A stretch of DNA of 64,000 nt from JAYPUG01 sp038117265 (GCA_038117265.1 JAYOFO010000004.1:1-64000), one strand, 5' to 3'. Positions 1 through 8,258 are shown, counted from the first letter of the stretch. The notes: generated by a model from the sequence alone, not told the origin. A program made the numbers and translations.

Positions 1-299
1 ACATCGTGCCCGTGACCGTGGACTGCCTGGCTCCCGCGCGCGCCGCGGCCCCGGACGGCGCGACCTTGTTTCTCGACGGCGGAATCCGCCGCGGGTCCGA
101 CATCGTGAAGGCGGCCGCGCTGGGCGCCGATTTCTGTTTCCTCGGCCGGGCGTTCCTCTATGGGGTCTCTGCCGGCGGCCGGGACGGTGCCGCACGAACG
201 GCCGAGATCATCCGCAACGAGCTGGCCTACACGATGGCGATGCTCGGCTGCGCGAACCTCGACGCGGTGGACCCGACGCGGTTGCGCGTCGCGTCCTGA
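1..299 (+). CDS. Alpha-hydroxy-acid oxidizing protein, C-terminal part (partial)
   Basis: This is the 3' end of an FMN-dependent alpha-hydroxy-acid dehydrogenase (lactate/glycolate oxidase family); the start lies left of the window. The fragment shows the phosphate-binding end of the TIM barrel, with LDGGIRRGSDIVKAAALGA followed by FLGRAFLYG. The Arg of GGIRRG and the GRxxLYG loop hold the FMN phosphate in this family. These enzymes oxidise L-2-hydroxy acids to 2-oxo acids. The substrate cannot be told from the tail. The next gene lies on the other strand and converges on this one with only 7 bases between them. Confidence 0.85.
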   Translation, partial: IVPVTVDCLAPARAAAPDGATLFLDGGIRRGSDIVKAAALGADFCFLGRAFLYGVSAGGRDGAARTAEIIRNELAYTMAMLGCANLDAVDPTRLRVAS

Positions 300-306
300 C
301 GCCGCG

Positions 307-725
307 CTAGTCGCCGCCCATCGGCAGCATGCCGGCGAACCGCGGCAGGCTGTCGTCGAACCGGTCCCAGGGTTGGGCACTGGCCTCGAAGATATCCATC
401 TGCGGCGTGAACCAGCTCGGATCGTCCAGCGTGATGACGTGGAGAAACACGATCGCCTCGCCGTCGATATTTCCCATGAGGGGGGGCCGCAGGTGGGGTA
501 GAAGGCACGCCGGGACGTGCCGCCGCGGTCGGGCTTGGTCGCGTACCAGGTGAGGTCGCCGGTGATCGTGAAGGCGGCCTCGGGCATCCCGACCCCCGGC
601 AGGTGCGTGCTGCCGGTGGTCATCTGGCAATCGCGGCAGTGGCAGTTCACCGCGAACAGCGGCTCCGCCTCGCATTCATAGCGCACGGCGCCGCACAGGC
701 AGCCCCCTTCGAGTTTTCGGGTCAT
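307..725 (-). pseudogene. GFA family (glutathione-dependent formaldehyde-activating fold) protein, frameshifted
   Basis: The reading frame starts at 725 with MTRKLEGGCLCGAVRYE, nearly the same as the start of the neighbouring GFA gene. It carries the zinc ligands C11, C28, C30 and C33. The frame breaks at a run of seven G on the plus strand (480-486): one extra C on the minus strand would turn CGPPSWE into CGPPLMGNIDGE and join the second half, which continues to the stop at 307 and aligns with the C-terminus of the upstream paralogue. The zinc ligand expected at residue 76 (usually FCxxCG) is also changed to Tyr (FYPTCG). The start overlaps the stop of the upstream GFA gene by 4 bases. It is either a decaying tandem copy or, less likely given the lost Cys, a base missed in a homopolymer. 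Confidence 0.75.
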
Positions 726-1150
726 GCAGACTTTCCTCCATCCATCGGCGGCAATTGTTCGAAGGCTGGCAGAACGGGGTCGATTCGGGTCCAGGGCTGC
801 CGGCTCGCCGTATGGACGGTCATCTGGGGCCTGACCCAGCTGGCATCGTCCAGGCTGACCGCGTTGATGCCGACCGCGTCGAAGCCCTCGCTGATCCCGA
901 AGACATAGGCGTCACAGTTCGCACACGAGTGCCGGTGGACCGGCGTGCCGCGATCGGAAATCAGGGTGAGTTCGATGGTCGCACCGCTCATGGTGAAGTC
1001 CTCGCACCGCACCGCCACCGCGGTCACATAGGGGGCGCCGGTGGCGCGCTGACAGTGGGTGCAGTGGCAGTCGAACACCAGCTGGGGTTCCGAATTGCAC
1101 GCGTATCGCACGGCGCCGCACTGGTAGCCGCCTTCGAGTTTTCGGGTCAT
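722..1150 (-). CDS. GFA family protein
   Basis: A 142-residue protein of the GFA family (Mss4-like zinc fold). The visible zinc ligands are C11, the CHCxxC cluster C28/C30/C33, and C76 and C79 in SCANC, with CGAVRY at the first site. The founding member was described as an S-hydroxymethylglutathione synthase, but most family members have no proven reaction, so a general role with glutathione or carbon-sulfur chemistry is all that can be said. It lies between the DUF899 pseudogene (16 bases upstream) and a frameshifted copy of itself (4-base ATGA overlap), so the three look like one minus-strand transcription unit. This copy is intact. Confidence 0.85.
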   Translation of the reverse strand: MTRKLEGGYQCGAVRYACNSEPQLVFDCHCTHCQRATGAPYVTAVAVRCEDFTMSGATIELTLISDRGTPVHRHSCANCDAYVFGISEGFDAVGINAVSLDDASWVRPQMTVHTASRQPWTRIDPVLPAFEQLPPMDGGKSA

Positions 1151-1166
1151 GGGGTCGATCTCCGGT

Positions 1167-1855
1167 TCAGTCGCAGGAGCTTCGCGGGAACCAGCCGTCG
1201 CGGCCCTCGGGGGTCAGGTCGAACAGGCTCCACAGCGGCCAGATTGTGTCGGCGTGACGCGGGTGCTGGCCGGCATCCGCGGGTGCATAGAACATTTCCG
1301 ACGACCAGGAATGACGGATCCCGTCCGCGGCCTTCCGGAACACGTGGATGATCGGAATTTGGTCGTCGCCCCGTTCGGCCACTTAGTCGGCATTGAAGGT
1401 GGTCGCACCCGTCGACAGCAGGCGGACGTTGCGCCAGCCGCGCGCCCGCGCCCAGGTGCGGAACTCGCCGATGGGGGCCTTCGCGAACGCCGCGAAGTTC
1501 ACCCGGTCGGTGGTGTGGGGGACGAGGCCGTCCAGCCCGTCGATCAGCGACGTGCAGGCGGGGCAGGCCTTGCCGCCGGGCGGCAGCATGAAGGAATAGA
1601 CGATCAGCGTGTCCTTGCCGGGGGCGAACAGGTCGGAGAACCGCGTCTCGCGCGCCGGCCCGTCGCGGGACAGGTCGGCCGGTCCCTCTGCGAGAAGATA
1701 GTCTTGCGCGAGGGCACCGCCCGGCGGCAGAGACCGCCGCAGGGCGGCGACCTCCTCGGTCTTGCGGCGGAGTTCGATTTCAGCGGCGAGCAGTGTGTTG
1801 CGGGCCGCGCGGTATTCGGCGGTCTCGTTGGGAAACGTTCGTCGTGCGGGGACAT
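1167..1855 (-). pseudogene. DUF899 family thioredoxin-like protein, broken by a frameshift and an in-frame stop
   Basis: The pieces together give a nearly complete DUF899 protein. MSPHDERF starts at 1855. The next part, FPNETAEYRAARN onward, is in another frame and would join if the minus strand had one more C in CGTTTCCC near 1832. The frame then runs through a CPAC motif (KACPACTSLIDGLDG) to an in-frame TAA at 1383-1385, where relatives have a Tyr codon (NADY). Beyond the stop, still in frame, HVFRKAADGIRHSW and the family's typical ending DTIWPLWSLFDLTPEGR follow, to a TGA at 1167. Two separate lesions make this a probable pseudogene. DUF899 proteins have a thioredoxin-like fold and no assigned reaction. 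Confidence 0.75.
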
Positions 1856-1930
1856 CGTGGATCGCTCTATGTTTAACCAGTAGGTTATTTATAGGCGTCC
1901 CGCGACGGATGGCAATTGGCCGCGCAGGTT

Positions 1931-2686
1931 TCAGGCGAGGTTGCCGATCACGATGTAGAGACCGAGCGCCAGCAGGGCGATCAGCATCAGCTGGCGGAAC
2001 CGCGTCTCGGAAATGCGCCGGCGCGGCTTCTCGCCGAGCCAGTAGCCGGCCAGGGTCGGCAGGGTCGCGACACCCGAGGCGATGCCCAGTTCGACCGTCA
2101 GCAGCCCCTGGAACACGAAGGCGACGGCGATCGCCACCGAGCCGAACAGGAACAGCAGCCCCATCGCCTGGATCAGCTGCTCGCGGTCGAGGCCCAGGCA
2201 CTGCATGTAGGGCACGCCGGGTAAGGCATCGGAGCCCGTCATGCCGGCGAGCACGCCGTTCGCACTGCCGATGACGGGCGACAGCCAGCGCTCGTGCGGC
2301 CCCGGATGGGGCAGGCGCGGGGCGATCAGGGCATAGGTCGCGTAGACCACGAGCACGGCCCCCAGCGCGGCGGTTACAAGCCGCGGGTCGGAAGCGACCA
2401 GCACCTCGGTGCCGAACCAGATTTCCGCGAGAAACACCGCGAAGAACGACCAGAGACGCCCCAGCGTCGCGCGCAGCGGCGGCCCGCCGACGATCTGCCA
2501 GACGTTGGAGGCGATGCCGGGCACGATGATCACCGCGATCGCGACGGGCAGCGCCATTACGTTGGCCAGCAGGCCGAGCGCCACGATCTTCATGCCGAGG
2601 CCGACAGTGCCCTTCACCAGCCCGCCGAGAAAAATGGCGAAGACAGCGAATGCGACCTCGAAGCTGTTGAAATCGTTCAGGAACAT
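1931..2686 (-). CDS. TauE/SafE-type sulfite exporter family membrane protein
   Basis: A 251-residue inner-membrane protein with about eight hydrophobic segments in two halves. The first half has the GLVKGTVGLGMKI region typical of TauE/SafE permeases, and the second half repeats the pattern with GSANGVLAGMTGS. Relatives export sulfite, sulfoacetate or other organic anions. I chose the Met at 2686 (MFLNDFNS) because it leaves a 17-base gap from the SDR stop; a Met 30 bases further upstream would overlap that gene. The close spacing to the SDR suggests co-transcription. The substrate is unknown. Confidence 0.8.
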   Translation of the reverse strand: MFLNDFNSFEVAFAVFAIFLGGLVKGTVGLGMKIVALGLLANVMALPVAIAVIIVPGIASNVWQIVGGPPLRATLGRLWSFFAVFLAEIWFGTEVLVASDPRLVTAALGAVLVVYATYALIAPRLPHPGPHERWLSPVIGSANGVLAGMTGSDALPGVPYMQCLGLDREQLIQAMGLLFLFGSVAIAVAFVFQGLLTVELGIASGVATLPTLAGYWLGEKPRRRISETRFRQLMLIALLALGLYIVIGNLA

Positions 2687-2703
2687 GACGGGTTCGCGGC
2701 GCG

Positions 2704-3480
2704 CTAGATTTCCCACTCCACGTTGCCGTCCATGCCGATCTGCTGGCCGGTGATGTGCCGACCGGCATGGGAGGCGAGGAACACCGCCAGGTCGCCCACC
2801 TCGGACGGATCAATCCAGCACTTCAACGAGATGAATTCGAGGAACTGTTCCTCGCGCTCCTCCACGGATATTCCCCGCTCGGCCGCCTGGCGGGCGAGGA
2901 TGCCGCGCCCGCGCGCGTTGTCGATCAGGCCCGGCAGGATCGCGTTGCAGCGGATGCCGAGGGGGCCGTATTCGCGCGCCACCGTGTGGGTGAGGCCGAG
3001 CACGCCCACCTTCGAGGCCACGTAGGGCGAGCGCATGGGCAGCGCCACCTTGGCCGAGGCGGTGGAGATGTTGACGATGCAGCCGGATTTCTGCGCCTTC
3101 ATGTGCGGGGCCACGTTCTTGATGCAGTAGAACATGCCGTTGAGGTTGACCGCGATGGTGCGGTCCCAATCGTCGTAGGAGATGTCCTCGAGCGCCGCGG
3201 CCGGCCCGCCGATTCCGGCATTGTTGACCAGCACGTCGACCCCGCCCATGCGCGCGACGGCCGCGCCGATCAGCTTCTCGACATCGCCCGGCACGCCCAC
3301 GTCGGCCAGGGTGCCGGCGATGGCGTCGTGGCTCGCGACCACGTCGTCGAGGAACTCGGCATTCACGTCGCAGGTGTGGACCTGCGCGCCCGCCGCCACG
3401 AACCGCTCGACGATGGCGCGGCCGATGCCGGACCCGCCGGCGGTGACGATCACGCGCTGTCCCTTGACCGAATCTGTCAT
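2704..3480 (-). CDS. SDR family NAD(P)-dependent oxidoreductase
   Basis: A 258-residue classical short-chain dehydrogenase. The cofactor motif TAGGSGIG lies at residues 13-20, NNAG at 86-89, the catalytic Ser in NIST near 139, and YVASK (Y153, K157) completes the active site. The C-terminus GQQIGMDGNVEW is typical of the family. I start at 3480 (MTDSVKGQ), which follows a GGGACGGAATTAAG ribosome-binding region; a Met at 3522 would add 14 unlikely residues and overlap the neighbouring LysR gene. It probably oxidises a hydroxyl group in the pathway served by the adjacent exporter and LysR regulator. The substrate is not recognisable. Confidence 0.85.
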   Translation of the reverse strand: MTDSVKGQRVIVTAGGSGIGRAIVERFVAAGAQVHTCDVNAEFLDDVVASHDAIAGTLADVGVPGDVEKLIGAAVARMGGVDVLVNNAGIGGPAAALEDISYDDWDRTIAVNLNGMFYCIKNVAPHMKAQKSGCIVNISTASAKVALPMRSPYVASKVGVLGLTHTVAREYGPLGIRCNAILPGLIDNARGRGILARQAAERGISVEEREEQFLEFISLKCWIDPSEVGDLAVFLASHAGRHITGQQIGMDGNVEWEI

Positions 3481-3505
3481 CTTAATTCCGTCCCATAAAG
3501 TGTTG

Positions 3506-4435
3506 TTATTTCGTCTTTGCACCAGAGAGCTTGCGCCAGCGTTCGGTGATGCCGGCGAGCTCTGCCCGCAGCAGGTCGATGAGCCGTGCGCCGGCGCCGG
3601 TCAGCGGCCGCCGGACCTGGCGGATCAGGTAGTATTCCAGGTCGGCGCGCGGGCGCTTGATCGGATTGACCACGAAGTCCTCCGTCTCGATGGCGTCGAT
3701 CACCGAGGCGACGGATGTGAAGGTCGACCAGCCCGACCGGCGGACATATTCGAGCGTGGTATTGAGGCCGTCGGACTCGATCGCCGATTCCACCGTCAGC
3801 TCCGCCCGCGCGATCTGGTCGTCGATCATCCGCCGGATCGCGTGGCGCGCGCTCGGCAGCACCAGGCGCATGGGCGGCAGGTCGCGCAGCCGCACGGGGG
3901 CGAACGGCACGAACCCGGAATCCGGGCCCGAGACCAGCGCCATCTCGGTGACCGCCAGCAGGGTCGCCTCGATCCCTTCGCGGCTCACCGCGCTGGTCAC
4001 CACCGCGAAGTCGAGTTCGCCCGAGACCACCCGCTCCGTCAGCGTGCCGCCATACGCCTCGTCGAGGGTCAGCGCGACGTTGGGGTACAGTTCGGTGAAG
4101 CGCGACAGCGCGGCGGGAAGCGCGCTGCGCGAGACCGAGGGCACCATGCCGGCCGCGATGGTGCCGGTGACGTCGCCGGCCAGCTCACGCACCGCGATCT
4201 GGGTGTCGGCGACCGCGTTCAGGATCGACAGGGAGCGGCTGTACAGGCGCTTTCCCGCGACGGTCGGCTCGACCCCGCGCCGGTTGCGCGTGAACAGCGG
4301 CACGCCCAGCTCGTCCTCGAGGTTGCGGATCTGCACCGAGAGGCCGGGCTGGGTGCATTTCGCGCGGCGCGCGGCGCGCGAGAAGCTGCCTTCCTCGTAG
4401 ACGGCGACGAACTGTTCGAGCTGTCGAAAATCCAT
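3506..4435 (-). CDS. LysR family transcriptional regulator
   Basis: A 309-residue LysR-type regulator. The N-terminal winged helix-turn-helix is clear (MDFRQLEQFVAVYEEGSFSR, then AARRAKCTQPGLSVQIRNLE). The remainder is the periplasmic-binding-protein-like effector domain. I start at 4435, the conserved MDFRQLEQF; a longer frame to 4462 adds nine residues without family support. It lies 25 bases upstream of the SDR gene on the same strand and may be co-transcribed with it. An inverted repeat (4466-4485) just ahead of the start is a possible autoregulatory site. The effector domain resembles that of the next LysR gene, so the two look like paralogues. Confidence 0.9.
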   Translation of the reverse strand: MDFRQLEQFVAVYEEGSFSRAARRAKCTQPGLSVQIRNLEDELGVPLFTRNRRGVEPTVAGKRLYSRSLSILNAVADTQIAVRELAGDVTGTIAAGMVPSVSRSALPAALSRFTELYPNVALTLDEAYGGTLTERVVSGELDFAVVTSAVSREGIEATLLAVTEMALVSGPDSGFVPFAPVRLRDLPPMRLVLPSARHAIRRMIDDQIARAELTVESAIESDGLNTTLEYVRRSGWSTFTSVASVIDAIETEDFVVNPIKRPRADLEYYLIRQVRRPLTGAGARLIDLLRAELAGITERWRKLSGAKTK

Positions 4436-4465
4436 GGCGGGCCGGCCGTGTGGTGACGCCACCAG

Positions 4466-4485
4466 CCTATAACAAGCGGTTATGG
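4466..4485. promoter_or_regulatory. Candidate LysR-type operator (ATAAC-N5-GTTAT)
   Basis: The sequence CCTATAACAAGCGGTTATGG contains a perfect inverted repeat ATAAC-AAGCG-GTTAT, 31 bases upstream of the first LysR start codon. The arms and the T-N11-A spacing are those usually seen at LysR-type sites. That it is bound by either nearby LysR protein is inference. Confidence 0.5.
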
Positions 4486-4501
4486 ATGTCGTGCGTTGGG
4501 A

Positions 4502-5452
4502 TCACCCGGCTTTAGCCCTGGACGGGCGGCGGCGCCCGTCCGTCAGCCGGCGCCAGATTTCCGCATTGCCCTGGAGGGTGGTCTCGAGGCGGTCGACGAA
4601 GTCGCGCGCGGCGCGGCTCAGCGGATGGCGGGTCTGGTGGACGAGGAAGAACTCGAAGGCGGTCTGCGGCGCGGTGATCGGGTTCACCACCAGTTCGCCC
4701 GCCTCCAGATCGTCGATCACGGTGGTGACCGGCAGGATGGCCGACCAGTCGGAGTTGCGGATGAACTCGATCTCGCCGTACAGCCCGTCGATCTCGATTA
4801 GATTCTCGACGGCGATGTTGCCCATCTGGATATAGCGTTCGAGCATGTCGCGCAGGCTGTGCTGAGGCGAGGGCATGACCAGCTTCACCGGCGGCAGTTC
4901 CTGCAGCGAGACGGGCGCCAGGTGCCGCAGGCCGGTGCGCGGCCCCGAGACGAGCGCCAGCGGCTCGGTCGACAGCACGCGCATCTCCAGCCCGGCGCGC
5001 CGCGCCGGCCGGGTGACGATCGCCAGGTCGAGCTGGCCGTCGATCACCAGGTCGGTGAGGATGCCGCTGAACGCCTCGACGACGCGGACGCGCACGTTGG
5101 GAAGCTCCTCGGTGAAGGCAGGCAGAATGCGGGGCAGGGCGCCCTTGGTCACGGTCGGGATGAGCCCGACCTGCAGCGATCCAGAGACGCCGTCGGACCA
5201 TTCGCGCATCTCCTGCTCGGCCTGCTCGACGCTGCCGAGGATGCCGAGGCACCGCTCGTAGAACCGGTTGCCCTCGGCCGTGGCGCGCACGCCGCGCGCG
5301 TGACGCTCGAACAGCGCGACCCCCAGATCGTCTTCGAGCGCCTTGAGCTGAATGCTGACGCTCGGCTGCGCGGTGTGCAGGCGCGCGGCCGCGCGGTTGA
5401 TGCTGCCCTCTTCGAAGACGGCGACGAACGAGCGGATCTGGCGCAAATCCAT
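4502..5452 (-). CDS. LysR family transcriptional regulator
   Basis: A 316-residue LysR-type regulator beginning MDLRQIRSFVAVFEEGSINRAA, followed by the recognition region LHTAQPSVSIQLKALEDDLG and a long effector-binding domain. The effector domain resembles that of the neighbouring LysR protein, including LEMRVLSTEPLALVSGP against the related stretch in the other gene. It is divergent from the first LLM-type flavin oxidoreductase, with 131 bases between the start codons, the usual LysR arrangement for control of the divergent gene. The AT-rich element at 5465-5508 lies in that gap. Confidence 0.9.
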   Translation of the reverse strand: MDLRQIRSFVAVFEEGSINRAAARLHTAQPSVSIQLKALEDDLGVALFERHARGVRATAEGNRFYERCLGILGSVEQAEQEMREWSDGVSGSLQVGLIPTVTKGALPRILPAFTEELPNVRVRVVEAFSGILTDLVIDGQLDLAIVTRPARRAGLEMRVLSTEPLALVSGPRTGLRHLAPVSLQELPPVKLVMPSPQHSLRDMLERYIQMGNIAVENLIEIDGLYGEIEFIRNSDWSAILPVTTVIDDLEAGELVVNPITAPQTAFEFFLVHQTRHPLSRAARDFVDRLETTLQGNAEIWRRLTDGRRRPSRAKAG

Positions 5453-5464
5453 GGATCTGATCCC

Positions 5465-5508
5465 TATATTTCCAGGCTATAAATAATATCCCATCTTATT
5501 ATTGGCGC
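5465..5508. promoter_or_regulatory. AT-rich control element upstream of LLM gene 1, matched upstream of LLM gene 2
   Basis: This stretch is far more AT-rich than its surroundings. It starts TATATTTCCAGG, continues through CTATAAATAATATC and ends CTTATTATTGGCGC. It contains the inverted repeat AATAAT (5482-5487), 10-base spacer, ATTATT (5498-5503). The same order of words (TATATT-CC, CTATA-A, ATATC, TATTATT, CGC) recurs at 6878-6922 ahead of the second LLM gene. It is probably a shared promoter/operator, most simply for the divergent LysR regulator. Confidence 0.5.
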
Positions 5509-5583
5509 ATAACACATAAGGATTTTACGGTCTTTCGCATTCGCGCCGGGAGGCGGCGCCCATCAGACGGGGGGGCCGAACAA

Positions 5584-6822
5584 ATGGCAACGCCGAAAGT
5601 CATTCTCCAGCTCTATCCGATGTTTCCCGCCGACGGCGAGGAAGGCCGCAAGGCGCAGCGCCCGCTGGGCAACAATTCCGAGACCTACAACAAGATCGTC
5701 CACGAGTGGGACGAGGTGGTCGTCGAGGCCGACAAGATGGGCGTGTGGGGCGTGTCGACGATCGAGCATCACCTGCATTCCGAGGGCTACGAGGTCGGGC
5801 CGAACCCGGGCGTGCTGAACGCGCGCTGGTCGACCCTGGTCAAGAACGCCAACATCGGCGCGCTCGGCTATGTCGCCGCGACCCAGGACCCGATCCGCGT
5901 CGCCGAGGAGACGGCGATCATCGACTATATGTGCAACGGCAGGTATTTCGTCGGGTTCGCGCGCGGCTACCAGGCCTGCTGGACCAACATCCTGGGCCAA
6001 TTCTCGGGCGCCGAGGCAACGGTGTCCGACAAGAGCGAGGCCGACCATTACAACCGCAAGGTCTTCGAGGAACGCGTCGAGCAGATCATCGCCGCCTGGA
6101 CCCAGGAATCGATCGCGTTCGACGGCGATTCCTACAAGGCACCGTTTCCGAAGGAGACCGGTGTCCAGAACTACCCGGCCTGGCGCATCACGGCCGAGGC
6201 GGGCGCCCCCGGCGAGGTCGACGACAAGGGCAACATCCGCCGGGTCTGCGTGGTGCCGAAGCCCTATCAGCGGCCGCACCCGCCGGTGATGGTGGCGGCG
6301 TCGAAGAGCCCGGAATCGATCCAGTTCTGTGCCCGCAACCGGTTCATCCCGACCTACTTCATGCACACGCTGAGATTCGTCGAGATGGCCAGGCTCTATG
6401 TCAAGGAAGGCGCCAGGCACGGCATCGACTACGCGCTGGGCCAGAACCAGAATATCGTGCGCTGGCCGCACATCACGAAGTCGCGCGAGGAGTACCTCCA
6501 GCGGCTGCGCGACTACGATCTCGACATCTACAAGAACTTCTACGGGCCGTTCTTCCCGCAGTTCCCGCAAAGCGCCGACGAATCGGAATACCTCTCGAGC
6601 ATGGAGGATTCCGGCATCTTCATCGGCGGGACGGTCGAGGAATCGATCCGCCAGTGGCGCGAGCTCTACGACCTGGTGCCCTCGGAATACATCACCCTGA
6701 TCTGGCACTGGGCGCAGGTGCTGAAGGAGGTGATGATGGAAGAGCTGCAGCTGTTCATGGACAAGGTGCTGCCGGAACTCGAGATACCGGACTTCAAACT
6801 GGTGCCGATGGCAGCCGAATAG
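5584..6822 (+). CDS. LLM class flavin-dependent oxidoreductase (copy 1)
   Basis: A 412-residue bacterial-luciferase-like monooxygenase. Visible family features are the barrel start VILQLYPMFP, a WGVSTIEHH segment in the second strand region, the GYVAATQDPIRVAEE stretch and VGFARGYQ. The middle contains RVCVVPKPYQRPHPPVMVAASKSPES, the typical region before the C-terminal part of the barrel. Such enzymes use reduced flavin and oxygen to hydroxylate or cleave a substrate. It aligns over its full length with the next LLM gene. The start is the Met of MATPKVILQ, matching MAKPKVILQ in that copy. A strong hairpin follows it. The substrate is unknown. Confidence 0.9.
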   Translation: MATPKVILQLYPMFPADGEEGRKAQRPLGNNSETYNKIVHEWDEVVVEADKMGVWGVSTIEHHLHSEGYEVGPNPGVLNARWSTLVKNANIGALGYVAATQDPIRVAEETAIIDYMCNGRYFVGFARGYQACWTNILGQFSGAEATVSDKSEADHYNRKVFEERVEQIIAAWTQESIAFDGDSYKAPFPKETGVQNYPAWRITAEAGAPGEVDDKGNIRRVCVVPKPYQRPHPPVMVAASKSPESIQFCARNRFIPTYFMHTLRFVEMARLYVKEGARHGIDYALGQNQNIVRWPHITKSREEYLQRLRDYDLDIYKNFYGPFFPQFPQSADESEYLSSMEDSGIFIGGTVEESIRQWRELYDLVPSEYITLIWHWAQVLKEVMMEELQLFMDKVLPELEIPDFKLVPMAAE

Positions 6823-6846
6823 CCCTCTTGGGAGGGGAGAGCGCTT

Positions 6847-6880
6847 GCCCGCCGCCGGTATCCGGCGGCGGGCTTGTTAT
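6847..6880 (+). terminator. Hairpin terminator after LLM gene 1
   Basis: Perfect 12-base arms GCCCGCCGCCGG and CCGGCGGCGGGC with a TAT loop, followed by TTGTTAT. The T-tract is short but the stem is strong. It separates the two LLM genes, which suggests the second has its own promoter. Confidence 0.75.
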
Positions 6881-6922
6881 ATTCCTAAACTATACAAGAT
6901 ATCGGTTCCTATTATTTGTCGC
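6878..6922. promoter_or_regulatory. AT-rich control element upstream of LLM gene 2
   Basis: A second AT-rich patch with the same word order as 5465-5508: TATATT-CC at the start, CTATACAAGATATC in the middle and CTATTATTTG then CGC at the end. It lies directly behind the terminator of LLM gene 1 and about 80 bases ahead of the LLM gene 2 start. The similarity suggests that the promoter was duplicated with the gene and that both copies respond to the same regulator. Confidence 0.5.
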
Positions 6923-6999
6923 GAAGGCCCCCCGCGTTTAGGATCGCTCCCGATCCGCTCCGCGACTGACAATTGATTTCATTCTCAAAGGAACTCGAC

Positions 7000-8235
7000 A
7001 TGGCCAAGCCGAAAGTCATCCTCCAGCTCTATCCGATGTTCCCCGCCGACGGCGAGCAGGACCGGAAGGCCAAGCGCCCGCTCGGCAACGACAACGAGAT
7101 GTACCACCGCATCGTTCACGAATGGACCGACATCGTGAAGGAAGCGGACAAGATGGGCGTGTGGGGCATCGGCACCATCGAGCATCACTTCCATTCTGAG
7201 GGCTACGAGGTCGGCCCGAACCCGGGCGTCCTGAACGCCTACTGGGCGAGCATGGTCGAGAACGCCCATATCGGTGCGCTCGGCTATGTCATGGCCACCC
7301 ACGACCCGCTGCGCGTCGCGGAAGAGACCGCGATCATCGATCACCTGACCAAGGGCAAGTACTTCGTCGGCTTCGCGCGCGGCTACCAGTCGCGCTGGGC
7401 CAACGTGATGGGCCAGTGGTCGGAATCGCCCGCCACCGTCTCGGACGGCAGCGCGGCCGACGAGCGCAACCGCCAGATCTTCGAGGAGCGGGTGCAGATG
7501 GTGATCGACGCCTGGACCCAGGAGACGGTGCGGGTGAAGGGCGAGTTCTACGAGGCGCCGTATCCCTACGAGACGGGCGTCGAGGGCTATCCGGCCTGGG
7601 AGATCGCGCGCGACGCGGGTGCCGAGGGCGAGATCGGCCCCGACGGGTCGGTCCAGCGCGTCTGCGTGGTGCCCAAGCCCTACCAGAAGCCGTATCCGCC
7701 GGTGTTCGTTGCGGCGTCCAAGAGCCAGGCCTCGATCGACTTCTGTGCGCGCAACAACTTCATCCCGACCTACTTCATGCCGACCAAGGGCGTGGTGGAA
7801 CTGTCGCACCACTACACCAAGGTCGCGAACGAGAGCGGGTTCCCCGTCCAGCTGGGTCAGAACCAGAACATCGTGCGCTGGCCGCACATCACCAAGACGC
7901 CCGAGGATTTCGACCGTAAGCTGCGCGACTACGATCTCGACATCTACAAGAACTTCTACGGGCCGTTCTTCCCGCAGTTCCCGCGGGGCAACGACGACCA
8001 GCTGATCCAGGGCATGAAGGATTCCGACATCTTCATCGGCGGCACCGTCGGCGAGTCGATCCGCGCCTGGCAGCACATCTACGACCAGGTGCCGTGCGAA
8101 TACATCACCCTGATCTGGCACTGGGCGCAGCAGCCCAAGGACGACATGATGGAGGAGCTGCGTCTGTTCATGGACAAGGTGCTTCCCGAGCTCCAGATTC
8201 CCGAGTTCCCGACGATCGCCGCGGCCGCCGAGTAA
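7000..8235 (+). CDS. LLM class flavin-dependent oxidoreductase (copy 2)
   Basis: A 411-residue luciferase-like monooxygenase and full-length paralogue of the preceding LLM gene. Shared landmarks include VILQLYPMFPADGE, WGIGTIEHHFHSEGYE, VGFARGYQ, RVCVVPKPYQ and, near the end, EYITLIWHWAQ. The copies differ most in the middle (residues about 135-210), which may reflect substrate choice. I start at 7000 (MAKPKVI) behind the AAAGGAAC ribosome-binding region rather than at a Met 27 bases earlier. The gene has its own upstream element and ends at a strong terminator. The next genes are two Gfo/Idh/MocA dehydrogenases. Confidence 0.9.
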   Translation: MAKPKVILQLYPMFPADGEQDRKAKRPLGNDNEMYHRIVHEWTDIVKEADKMGVWGIGTIEHHFHSEGYEVGPNPGVLNAYWASMVENAHIGALGYVMATHDPLRVAEETAIIDHLTKGKYFVGFARGYQSRWANVMGQWSESPATVSDGSAADERNRQIFEERVQMVIDAWTQETVRVKGEFYEAPYPYETGVEGYPAWEIARDAGAEGEIGPDGSVQRVCVVPKPYQKPYPPVFVAASKSQASIDFCARNNFIPTYFMPTKGVVELSHHYTKVANESGFPVQLGQNQNIVRWPHITKTPEDFDRKLRDYDLDIYKNFYGPFFPQFPRGNDDQLIQGMKDSDIFIGGTVGESIRAWQHIYDQVPCEYITLIWHWAQQPKDDMMEELRLFMDKVLPELQIPEFPTIAAAAE

Positions 8236-8258
8236 GGCACGAGGCCAAGCCTCTTCAA

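Noticed and set aside
307..1855. Treating the GFA and DUF899 defects only as assembly errors
   Set aside because: Homopolymer slips could explain the two frameshifts, but not the lost zinc Cys or the in-frame TAA, so decay is the better reading.
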